64,000 nucleotides of DNA from Pyropia yezoensis (Eukaryota > Rhodophyta > Bangiophyceae > Bangiales > Bangiaceae). This document shows positions 54,142-62,542 of the stretch, piece by piece. Made by a program: the position numbers and the translations under genes. Numbering within the stretch: the first letter of the stretch is position 1; the number at the start of each line of letters is the position of its first letter. The notes under the pieces are model-generated. The model saw only the letters and a program-made list of their open reading frames with translations. It was not told the DNA's origin and ran no database searches. The stretch is taken from assembly GCA_009829735.1 (NCBI GenBank), contig CM020620.1:3774299-3838298 (forward strand). Direction: 5' to 3'.

Positions 54142-55127
54142 AGCGCTGCCGGGATGGGGGATGCACGCCGCCAAAAAGACGGGCGGGCGGGTCGGTCCGT
54201 TGGTCAGAGGGAAAGGGCCGTCGCGGACGCACGCAGTCGGACTCGTGCAGGTCGACGGGATGCAAGAGCAGCGACGGGTGGTCGGCCGCGGGCAGATATG
54301 CCTGCCGTGTGCCTCGCAGAGTGCCGCCCCCCCCTCTTGGGCAGGGGCCGCTCTTGTAGAGACCGCGCGCGGGCGCGCGCGCGCGCCTACCACCGCCGGT
54401 GCAGCGCGGCAGCCGCCGCACCCCGCGCCACACTGCGCCCCACTGCGCAACGCGCAGGGGCGCCGCACCCCGTACGGCGCGGCGGGGGACGGCCGCCCGC
54501 AGAGGCGGCCGACCCGCCACCTGGCAGGTGGCGGCGGCCGCCGCCGCGGCCGCCACCGCACCGCCTTGCCATCAATGACGGGGCTCTCTCGTCAGGGAGC
54601 AGCGCCGCCCCTGCCCCCCCCCACCCCCTCCTGCCCGGCTGCTCGCCCATGCGCAACGGGCGGTGCCGCCACCCGCCACCGCACCGCGGGAGCCGCGGCC
54701 GTACGCGGCGCGCGCGGCGGCGGGGTTGCCTCACGAGAGGACGGGGCTGCGTCACCCGCCGCCCCCGTCCCACCCGCCGCCCCGCGACACCACTCTACCC
54801 CCACACACCCACACCCGCCCCAGCCGCCCCCCCCCCCGCTCCCCTCTCCCCCCCGCCCTAAGGCAACCGCGGGGGACCCACCGTGACGCGCGCAGGCAGA
54901 GGCACGCCCCCCCCCCGCGGGGATCACCGCGCGGTTGGCCGTGGAGCACCGGGGGCAGCGGCAACGGGCTGGGCCACACGGTGCGGTGCGGGAATGGAAA
55001 CGGCGGCGGGGACTGCCCCACCAGCCCGCGTGGCCACCGCGGGGGGGCGCCACCCGCGCGGTGGGGGGGGCGCCACCACCGCCACCGCCACCGCCGCCGC
55101 TGCTGCCGCTGCCGTCGCTGCCGCCGC

Positions 55128-55160
<33 letters not shown>

Positions 55161-57040
55161 CCACCGCCGCCGCCGCCACCCTGGCAGACCCACACCGCCG
55201 ACCACCCGCCGCTGAGCACCCCCCCAGCGCGCGTGCCGCCACGCGGGGGTGCACGCACGCTCCTCCCGTGTGGCACCCAGAGGGGGGGCACGGAGATCTT
55301 CACCCCCCCTTTCGCCGCCACGGCCCCCCCCCCCCCCCCAACCCGTATGTGCACCCTCACCGACAGGCCCAAGCGCGCGTGGCCCATCGGTGGCCAAGGG
55401 GGGCCACGACGCCAGCCACAAACGGCGGCGGTGCCATGGCACGGAGTAGGAGGGGGGGAAGGGGGGGGAAGGGGGAAACGAGGGAGAAGGTAAGACTCGC
55501 GGACGCGGGGCGGCGGCCCGACGCGCCGCGGCGGGGATGGCCGCGCCGTCATGGGAGGTCGGCCGGCGGCAGCCGGGGCAGCCGTGGCAACACAGCGGTG
55601 GCAGCCGTGGCAGCCGTGGCAGTCTGCAGCAGCAAGGGGGGGGGGATTGGCGGTCGTACGGGACAGGCGGCAGTGGCGGCGGCGGCGGCGGCGGTGATGG
55701 CAGGCAACGGCTGTGCCAGCGGCGGTGGCAAGCAGCAGCGGCGGCAGCGGCAGGCAGCGGCAGTAGCGGCGGCAGCGGCAGGCAGCGGTAGCAGCGGTAG
55801 GCAGCGGCGGCAGCGGCAACGGCACCGACCGCGGCGACTGCTCTGACGCGGCGGCGCCCACATCGCCCGCACCGACGGAAAGAGCGGCGGCGTCGGCGGC
55901 GCCGGCCGGCGGGGTCAGCGCCGCCACGCGGGCCGCGCGGATACACCCGCCGGTACGCTCATGGTCTGCGCCATGACGAGCCGCAGGGGGGCGCCCGCCC
56001 ACGCCCGCCCTGCACAGCCGCCGCGTCGCAGGGGGGGGCGTGCGCGCTCCATGGGCGGCACGTGCGTATGACTGACGATGGGCACCGCGGGCGCGGCACA
56101 GTGGCCGAGTCGTGCAAAGCGGAGCCGGGGACCAGACTTCACTCAATACACGGGTATCAGCCGAAAAGCCAAGCTTATTTTTCGCCGAGGACCGCTCTCG
56201 GTGTTCCGACCACGCGCAGCGCAAGAACATAACCTCGGCCCCATTAAATTCATTTTCTTGGAGTTGGCGATTTCTCCTCGCCCGCTGGCTGTGGACCCTC
56301 CTCTGGAGGAGCTCCCCCGTCCGGACGCACCGGCAGCATGGCGTCTTTGTCTCCACCGCCCCCGTCACCGCCGCCGCCGCCGCCGCCGCCGCCGAAGCGA
56401 TGGTCCGCGACTTTTCAGCATCGCCCCCCCTCCCCATGGCGGCACGGCCGCCACTGCCGCCGCGGCGGCGCGGCCAACCCTACAAAAAAAACGCGGCCCA
56501 AAATCTAGGTTTCTGACCAGTCCGAGAAACCTGGATATCGAGGTTGAGGAAACCTGGATATCGAGGATGTGGAAACCTGGATATCGAGGTTGAAGAGACC
56601 CCCACAGGGATGCCGCATGAGCAGATGCGCAAACCGGGATAATGGCATTATGGATGGTCCACAGGAGACCTCACATCTCCGGCGGAGCATCCTCAGCCAT
56701 CCGTGGGGCACGAAGCTGAGCTGCAGTAGGCTCGTCTCGTCCATTGTTCTGAGAGCCAATGAGATGACACCACTTTCCAGCCCAATTGTCCAGCCCGTTC
56801 TTTCGCCACGCTTCATATGGCGTCTGTCAAAAACATTTAGGTAGATAGTTTACAATTGTTCTCGAAAAGATCCTTTTTAATGCAGACTGCGGAGAAAATC
56901 CTCCTGCGCGGCCGCGTCAGCTGCGGCGGCCGCAGCGGCCATTACTGCTGACCCGCCCGTCGCCGCCGCCGCCCCCGCTCGTCCACGCCGGCGGCCTGCT
57001 ACCGCGACGGGGAGGGCGGCACCCGCTCCCCGCCCATCTC
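54142..57040. other. Intergenic region
   Basis: 54142-56050 is low-complexity GC sequence (CG-dinucleotide run at 54362-54388, GCGGCAGCGG repeats near 55730-55830). 56080-56880 is AT-richer and holds a triplicated 24-bp repeat. No supported gene. Confidence 0.4.
56524..56597. repeat. Three tandem copies of a 24-bp unit
   Basis: GAAACCTGGATATCGAGG occurs three times, spaced by 4-7 variable bases. Each unit contains a GATATC palindrome. Confidence 0.8.
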
Positions 57041-58699
57041 TCACCCCTTGACCCACCCCTGCGACTGCTGCTCTCCCGCGGCCACGGTGCGCCTCGACAG
57101 CTGGCGCCATGTCCGCCTCTCCCACAAACCCGCCCGCCCGTTCCCCCCCCCGTGCCCAACCCTTGGGCCCATACCTGCAGCTGCTCCCCCCTGGCCACTG
57201 TCGCGACCACATGGCATTGAGGCCATCGCCCCCGCGCCACCAACGTCCACCGACAAGCCCCCAGCCCCCTCCCCGCTCCCCGCCGCGCCCCCGCCCCGCC
57301 CAGGCTCGACATGGCGCGACGGCGCAGTGGCTCCAACCCTCACCATAGGCGAATGCCGCACGGCGGCAGGAGATCCACTCACGTCGTATGGCGTCATCCG
57401 GTAGGACATGCCACGCGACAACAACGAGCGTGCCCCCCAGCTGTTCTTACAGGGTGCCAGGCGCGGCTCCCGCCGCTCCATGTAGAGCACCGCCGTAACC
57501 AAGCTCTCCTCAGACTGCTTGGTGAACGAGATGCCAGGAACGAGCCCGCTCATCTTGATGGTGTCGCGCAACAGTGCCCGCATGTCCGCTCTGTCCGAAA
57601 CAGAAAAACCCAGCAGCTGGTACTCGAAAATTCGAATCTTGGTAATCGTCTTTTCAGGGGCGTCGACAGTGCGGGCCAAACCGTTATCAACTTGGAGGCC
57701 CCCACGGCCATTCGTGCGTCGCTTGCTGCGGCCGCTCGCGAGAACCGCCGCCGCGGCGGCCCTCGCGCTGGCAGCCGCGTTATCGTCGGAACCAGGACCC
57801 GCTCCCTCGCCGACCGCGGGCCCCGGAACCGCCGCGGCAGGGCCCGGAACCGCAACTGCTGGGCCCGCAACTGCCGGGGGGCGCGGGGGCGCCGCGGTGG
57901 GGCGAGAGGCCGCGGCGGCGGGCGAGTGAGGGGCCGCCACGTCGGGGCGTGCGGCCGCCGCTGACGCCCCACCGCGGCATGCGGCCGCCGCAGCTGGGGG
58001 CGCAGCCGCCGCCGACACCCCGCCGCGGCGTGCGGCAGCCGCAGCGCGGCTTCCCGCCGCTGCAGCGCGGCTTCGGGCCGCCGCAGCGGGGCTCGCGACC
58101 GCCGCGGGCGGGCGTGCGGCCGCTGCGGGCGGGGGCGCGGCCGGCGCAGCGAGGTGTGCGGCCGCCGCGGGGGGGCGTGCGGCCGCCGCGGTGGGGCGGG
58201 CAGCCGCCGCGGGGGGGCGTGCGGCCGCCGCGGCGGGGCGGGCAGCCGCCGCGGGCGGGCGTGCGGCTGCCGCGGCGGGGCGGGCAGCCGCCGCGGGCGG
58301 GCGCGCAGCCGCCGCGGCGGGGTGGGCAGCCGCTGCGGGCGGGCGTGCGGCCGCCGCGGCGGGGCGGGCAGCCGCCGCAGGCGGGCGTGCGGCCGCCGCG
58401 GCGGGGCGGGCAGCCGCTGCGGGCGGGCGGGCAGCCGCCGCGGCGGGGCGGGCAGCCGCCGCGGCGGGGCGGGCAGCCGCCGCGGCGGGGAGAGAGGCCG
58501 CCCCGGCGTTTGGGCCTTGATGCGCCGCGGCGGCAGCGAGCGCTGCAGCCGTTGTAGACGGTCGGGGTAGACGTCGCCATGCTCCTCGCCCAGACGGAGC
58601 ACCGCGCAGAGCGGGACCTCGAGGGCTGCGCCGGGGGGGTGGGAGGGTGGCACTTGCGTTCACACTTGCTAGGGCGGCGGATGAAGTGGCGGCCGACAT
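57041..58699 (-). CDS. Ala/Pro repeat protein with a unique C-terminal domain
   Basis: A start at 58699 (MSAATSSAALASVNASATLP) is preferred because the frame further up enters the LTR. About residues 60-340 are AAAAARPPAAAARP repeats coded by a 42-bp tandem unit. Then comes normal sequence: GRSKRRTNGRGGLQVDNGLA, TITKIRIFEYQLLGFSVSD, RDTIKMSGLVPGIS and ESLVTAVLYMERREPRL. This part is well-mixed and likely genuine. A GTGAGT donor at 57382 directly after RMTPYD suggests an exon end, so the frame beyond it to 57041 is probably intron and a further exon was not located. A basic KRR patch before the unique region could be a nuclear signal. No family recognised. Confidence 0.45.
   Translation of the reverse strand: MSAATSSAALASVNASATLPPPRRSPRGPALRGAPSGRGAWRRLPRPSTTAAALAAAAAHQGPNAGAASLPAAAAARPAAAAARPAAAAARPPAAAARPAAAAARPPAAAARPAAAAARPPAAAAHPAAAAARPPAAAARPAAAAARPPAAAARPAAAAARPPAAAARPTAAAARPPAAAAHLAAPAAPPPAAAARPPAAVASPAAAARSRAAAAGSRAAAAARRGGVSAAAAPPAAAAACRGGASAAAARPDVAAPHSPAAAASRPTAAPPRPPAVAGPAVAVPGPAAAVPGPAVGEGAGPGSDDNAAASARAAAAAVLASGRSKRRTNGRGGLQVDNGLARTVDAPEKTITKIRIFEYQLLGFSVSDRADMRALLRDTIKMSGLVPGISFTKQSEESLVTAVLYMERREPRLAPCKNSWGARSLLSRGMSYRMTPYDVSGSPAAVRHSPMVRVGATAPSRHVEPGRGGGAAGSGEGAGGLSVDVGGAGAMASMPCGRDSGQGGAAAGMGPRVGHGGGNGRAGLWERRTWRQLSRRTVAAGEQQSQGWVKG
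58140..58500. repeat. GC tandem repeat, 42-bp period
   Basis: GCCGCCGCGGCGGGGCGGGCA alternates with GCCGCCGCGGGCGGGCGTGCG about eight times. It codes the Ala/Pro repeat on the minus strand and leaves several other frames open. Confidence 0.8.
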
Positions 58700-58834
58700 T
58701 GCCGGGCCTGCGGCGGCCAGGGGGGGGGGGAGCGCGTGCGACCGGCTGGGTGCCGCCGGGCGTAGCCCTGGACCTAACCGAGGCTGCGCGGGAAGGAGAG
58801 GAAGGCCGGGGATTAAGAAAAAACAGCAGGCGGG

Positions 58835-59303
58835 TGCGGCAAAAACCACTTGCACACACGACACCCAAGTTGGGGCGGTGTACAAGGGCTGCCTCCCGTG
58901 TCGGGGGAACCGGAAGAAGTGCAAGTCGCACACACTCTGTCCCTGTTGTGGGGCAAACCCCCCACGGACAAACAAGAGGATGGTGTGTGGTCCAACAGTT
59001 TCTTGGTCGGGACGGGGACGCAGGGCCAAGCCCCGCTGTCCCTCCCCTTATCCCCCCAGGGTCCCCTAAGAATCTCGCCACTCAGAATCTCCCACCCCAG
59101 CACCTGCCCACCGGGCCACACGAAAATTCAAGACGATAAATGCAGAAAACCCTCAAATCCAAGTTGGATTTACTACTAAGCTAACTATCCCAAACTTAGG
59201 GAATACGGACCCAAATGCAGGGGGAGGAACGGATCAGGCTAGTGGCCTGCCGCCCCTTGCATGGCACGTGTTGCCCCCGTACCTAGGGGTCAATACTGCC
59301 ACA
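58835..59303 (-). repeat. 3' LTR of the minus-strand element
   Basis: 469 bp, beginning TGTGGCAGTATTGAC on the minus strand and ending TTTTTGCCGCA. The short terminal inverted repeat TGTGGCA/TGCCACA is canonical apart from one change. It aligns without gaps to 61955-62423 with 7 mismatches by eye. Confidence 0.9.
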
Positions 59304-59316
59304 CTCCCCTCTCCTC
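59304..59316 (-). other. Polypurine tract
   Basis: GAGGAGAGGGGAG on the minus strand immediately precedes the LTR start. This is the expected plus-strand priming site of a retrotransposon, and it fixes the orientation: this LTR is the 3' one of a minus-strand element. Confidence 0.8.
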
Positions 59317-59641
59317 AGTTCCGACCGACCCGGTCGGCCCTGTGAGGGGGTGCGTAAACGCACGTCTCGGCGTTGGGGGCGCGACTTGCTGTCCCCCCTG
59401 GAGTACGTAACGCGGATGTGGAGGCGGTCACGTTGACCGCCCCTCTCCTCAAGCTTGCCCACTCGGCAGCTTGCTCTCCCCGGTTCTCACTTCACCATCA
59501 CCACCACCTCCCCTTCACCGTCCACTGGGCCGCCCCACGCTGGGGAGGCCACCCGTTCACCCACGATCCGAGTCCCCCTCAACTCGAGGCGGGTCTCGTG
59601 CCGCTGTAGCCAGGGCGTCTCTCCCCAACTTGGGGAGAGCC

Positions 59642-61585
59642 ATGGCGACCCCGGGGGTGGAGACGGACTCTCTCGACGAACGTATGGAGGACACCTCCTA
59701 CGGTGCAGCGCCCGCCGGGACTTCCGGCGGGGGCTCCGCGATCGCTCCGGGGGATGGGACTCCCGCGTCACCCGGCTTTGGGTTGACGGCGGGGTCTCCC
59801 CCAGAGGCGGGACAAGTTGTCCCGCGTGAGGCCTTGGGGCGGTGGTTTTACCCCGCTTGGCCTCTCTATGAGGAGGGGTTGACTGTTCTTCGCGGTGGCC
59901 GACTTGGCGCAGCGATGGGTCGGGTATGGGACCGCCTACGGGAGAAGTATCCCCGTAGGGTCGGGTTCCCTGCCGGCTTCAGGACGGACCAGTTTGCCTT
60001 CCTGGACGACGAGGAGGTCGAAGACGTACAGCGGGCCAAGGCCATGGTGGACCGCGGGGGAACTATCCCGGGTCCCGGCGACTTGCCGACCTTTACTTGG
60101 GACGCGGTGGTATCTCGCCCCCCGTACCTTCACGAGGCCGATCCGCACACTCATCACTTTGATGTGCGGATGGAGAAGGACTTCCGGCGAGGTCCGTACT
60201 TGGTGACCTCGGCTCAACTTGAGTTTCCTCAGCAGTCTGCTGCCAGTAAGGAGCAGTACTATCCGAAGAAGCCCGAGTGGTGGCCTCAAGTTGAGGTCCC
60301 CTACGGGTTCCCGGCGTTGCTGCCACGGTTGCTTGACCACTTCGGCTGCGTCATGTTGACGGCCGGCCCTGATCACCTGGTGTGGGCCATGTTGGCCACC
60401 CAGTGGCTCCTCGAGGTCATGTCGACCTGGGTGTCTTGTGTTCAGCGGCGGGGGATGCTCTGGCATCTCCCCCTCCGGCTCATCCAAGGTTTGGAACAGC
60501 TCACCCCTCAGCTAGTTGCTGAGGGGTGCTCATCAGGACAACTCACTCTACTTGAGGAGATGCTTCGGCTCTATAAGTTCATCGAGTGGGAGAGCATCGA
60601 GCACAAGTTACGCCGCCCCACTCGTGGGCCCAAGGACGATGGCGCACTTCGCCAGTTCGTATGGGTCGCTCGTGAACTTCACGACGGCCGTGTGGTCCTA
60701 CGAGAGGGGTTGGGCATCGGGGACTACCCGTATGCCCCGGGGGTGGATCGCCACACCGCGCCTCCCCCGGAAAAGGCCATCGTTATGGCCGTGCCATCTC
60801 ACGATGAGTACATGACTCAACCCACTGCGGGGGCCCAGAGGAGGGGTCGCAGTTGCTCTCGGGCTCCGCCAACTCGGCGAGCCCCTCCGCTTCCTCCTGT
60901 CCCACTCCAGCCGCACGGGGTCATCCCGATAAGCGTTGCTGTTGAGACATCCACCCCGGTGTCCCCCAACTTGGGGGCCACCCTACTCACGGTCTACCCC
61001 AAGTTGGTACTGCCGGCCATGCCGTTGACCGCCGAGATCATGATCACCACGTTGGTGCGCACCATTTCTTGGTTGGCCGCGTCGGCTGCAACCCTTCGAG
61101 TTTCCGAGACTCCTCAGCTTGAGGAGCGCGTTCGTACTGCTGTGGCGACCGCAAGTTGCGAGTCGGTAGCGGGGTTCATGACTACCGAGGTGGCTCGTAT
61201 TGGGTTGATTGTGCCCCAGCCGGCCCCACTTGGGCGCGGCAAGCGTCGGGCAAGCCGGGCATACTCGCCTCCTCGCCGTCGTCGCCGTCACTCACGGCGG
61301 TCTCCCTCCGTATCGGAAGACGAGTTGTCTTATTCCGTCTCGGAGTCTTTTACCCCGTCAGAGACGGAGTCTGTCCGGCGTCTGCGTCGCAAACTTGCGC
61401 GCAAGACCAAGCAGAAGAGTAGCCACGGTCGGCGCCACTTGCGCGACCGTGAGGGGCGCGACGGTTCCGACTTGGAGCCGCCGCCCCCTCCAACGAGTGG
61501 AGACCGTTATCGGCGTGGGTCTCGCCGCTCGCCTCCACGTGAGGGCGAGGGCCGTGGAGTGGGAGAGTCTAGCATGCATGCCTAG
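59642..61585 (+). CDS. Antisense ORF of the minus-strand retroelement, 647 residues
   Basis: Starts at the ATG in AGCCATGGCG (59642); the frame is open from 59471, but the upstream part is within probable leader. Not a GC shadow: composition is balanced, with Trp, Tyr, Phe and His throughout. N-terminus MATPGVETDSLDERMEDTSY is acidic. The folded core (about 60-330) includes RWFYPAWPLYEEGLTVLRGG, DRLREKYPRRVGFPAGF, PEWWPQVEVPYGFPALL and LEEMLRLYKFIEWESIEHKL. The end is Arg/Ser-rich (SPPRRRRRHSRRSPSVSEDE, KLARKTKQKSSHGRRHL). It lies between the chromodomain stop and the polypurine tract, on the strand opposite to pol. Plant Tat-lineage elements carry extra antisense ORFs at this place; homology to those is not claimed. 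The basic tail suggests nucleic-acid binding. Confidence 0.7.
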   Translation: MATPGVETDSLDERMEDTSYGAAPAGTSGGGSAIAPGDGTPASPGFGLTAGSPPEAGQVVPREALGRWFYPAWPLYEEGLTVLRGGRLGAAMGRVWDRLREKYPRRVGFPAGFRTDQFAFLDDEEVEDVQRAKAMVDRGGTIPGPGDLPTFTWDAVVSRPPYLHEADPHTHHFDVRMEKDFRRGPYLVTSAQLEFPQQSAASKEQYYPKKPEWWPQVEVPYGFPALLPRLLDHFGCVMLTAGPDHLVWAMLATQWLLEVMSTWVSCVQRRGMLWHLPLRLIQGLEQLTPQLVAEGCSSGQLTLLEEMLRLYKFIEWESIEHKLRRPTRGPKDDGALRQFVWVARELHDGRVVLREGLGIGDYPYAPGVDRHTAPPPEKAIVMAVPSHDEYMTQPTAGAQRRGRSCSRAPPTRRAPPLPPVPLQPHGVIPISVAVETSTPVSPNLGATLLTVYPKLVLPAMPLTAEIMITTLVRTISWLAASAATLRVSETPQLEERVRTAVATASCESVAGFMTTEVARIGLIVPQPAPLGRGKRRASRAYSPPRRRRRHSRRSPSVSEDELSYSVSESFTPSETESVRRLRRKLARKTKQKSSHGRRHLRDREGRDGSDLEPPPPPTSGDRYRRGSRRSPPREGEGRGVGESSMHA

Positions 61586-61696
61586 TTGGCAGCTGCCTTT
61601 GTTGTGAGAGTGTGAGGGTTAGGGCTGTAGTTAAAAGCCACTCTGCGTACCACTTCGACTTGAAGCACTCTCTTGGCACTGTTACTCGGCCTTCCC

Positions 61697-61954
61697 TCAC
61701 GTGGAGGGAGGGCTGCTAGGGTCTATCTCATTCCGGGCACAGTATGCCCGGACCTTCTCAGCGGGAAGGTCCTCCACATACTCCCACGTATCATCCTTGG
61801 CTTTGTAGCCAAACCAACGCAACCTCAACATGAGGCGGTCAGTGTCCTCGTCCCATCCGTGGTCGATGAACTTATCGAACACGTACTCCTGCGGGCCCTG
61901 TTTGGCCGCAGGCAGTGAGGGGAGGCGCCACGCTTCCAAAGCACGCGCCCAAGC
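61697..61954 (-). pseudogene. Integrase C-terminus with chromodomain, truncated by a second element
   Basis: 85 residues remain before the stop. The chromodomain signature is clear: EYVFDKFIDHGW, LMLRLRWFGYKAKDDTWEY and VEDLPAEKV, with the aromatic residues expected for methyl-lysine binding (Y in EYVF, W in RWFGY, W in DTWE). Chromodomains at the integrase end direct insertion to marked chromatin. The frame enters the LTR at 61955, so the upstream pol sequence is displaced by the insertion. The stop at 61697 is the normal end of pol. Confidence 0.8.
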
Positions 61955-62423
61955 TGTGGCAGTATTGACCCCCAGGTAGGGGGGCAACACGTGCCATGCA
62001 AGGGGCGGCAGGCCACTTGCCTGATCCGTTCCTCCCCCTGCATTTGGGTCCGTATTCCCTAAGTTTGGGATAGTTAGCTTAGTAGTAAATCCAACTTGGA
62101 TTTGAGGGTTTTCTGCATTTATCGTCTTGAATTTTCGTGTGGCCCGGTGGGCAGGTGCTGGGGTGGGAGATTCTGAGTGGCGAGATTCTTAGGGGACCCT
62201 GGGGGGATAAGGGGAGGGACAGCGGGGCTTGGCCCTGCGTCCCCGTCCCGACCAAGAAACTGTTGGACCACACACCATCCTCTTGTTTGTCCGTGGGGGG
62301 TTTGCCCCACAACAGGGACAGAGTGTGTGCGACTTGCACTTCTTCCGGTTCCCCCGACACGGGAGGCAGCCCTTGCACACCGCCCCAACTTGGGTGCCGT
62401 GTGTGCATGTGGTTTTTGCCACA
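61955..62423 (+). repeat. 5' LTR of the plus-strand element
   Basis: 469 bp, TGTGGCA...TGCCACA with perfect terminal inverted repeats. Contains an AAATCC-AACTT-GGATTT hairpin at about 62084-62100. Confidence 0.92.
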
Positions 62424-62425
62424 TT

Positions 62426-62440
62426 TGGTGGAGCAGCGGG
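62426..62440 (+). other. Primer-binding site
   Basis: TGGTGGAGCAGCGGG begins 2 nt after the LTR. It would pair with a tRNA ending GCTGCTCCACCA. It is not the initiator-Met site (TGGTATCAGAGC) common in plant gypsy elements; the priming tRNA is not identified. Confidence 0.6.
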
Positions 62441-62542
62441 GGTCAGAGGTGAACTTTACCTCCGGGTGCACCCGGGTGTAGGGGGCCCTCTGTCTCAGAG
62501 GAACGGTGGTCTTGGACCGTGTCATCCGGATCGTGAGCCAAC

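Larger units (their letters stand above)
58835..61954 (-). mobile_element. LTR retrotransposon (chromodomain-type), minus orientation, 3' part
   Basis: Reading the minus strand: integrase chromodomain tail (61954-61697), 2.4 kb of downstream sequence with a long ORF on the other strand, polypurine tract (59316-59304) and 3' LTR (59303-58835). The 5' part is cut off at 61954 by the second element. The chromodomain places it with chromoviruses of the Ty3/gypsy group, an inference from that domain alone. Confidence 0.75.

Noticed and set aside
58140-58500. CRISPR-like array
   Set aside because: Units are contiguous, without unique spacers, in a eukaryotic genome.
57949-58570. Plus-strand Arg/Gly/Pro repeat frames
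   Set aside because: Complement of the 42-bp tandem unit; every phase is open there.
58835-62423. Single large inverted-repeat transposon (foldback DNA element)
   Set aside because: The arms have TG...CA ends, a polypurine tract at one and a primer site plus gag at the other, so they are LTRs of two elements.
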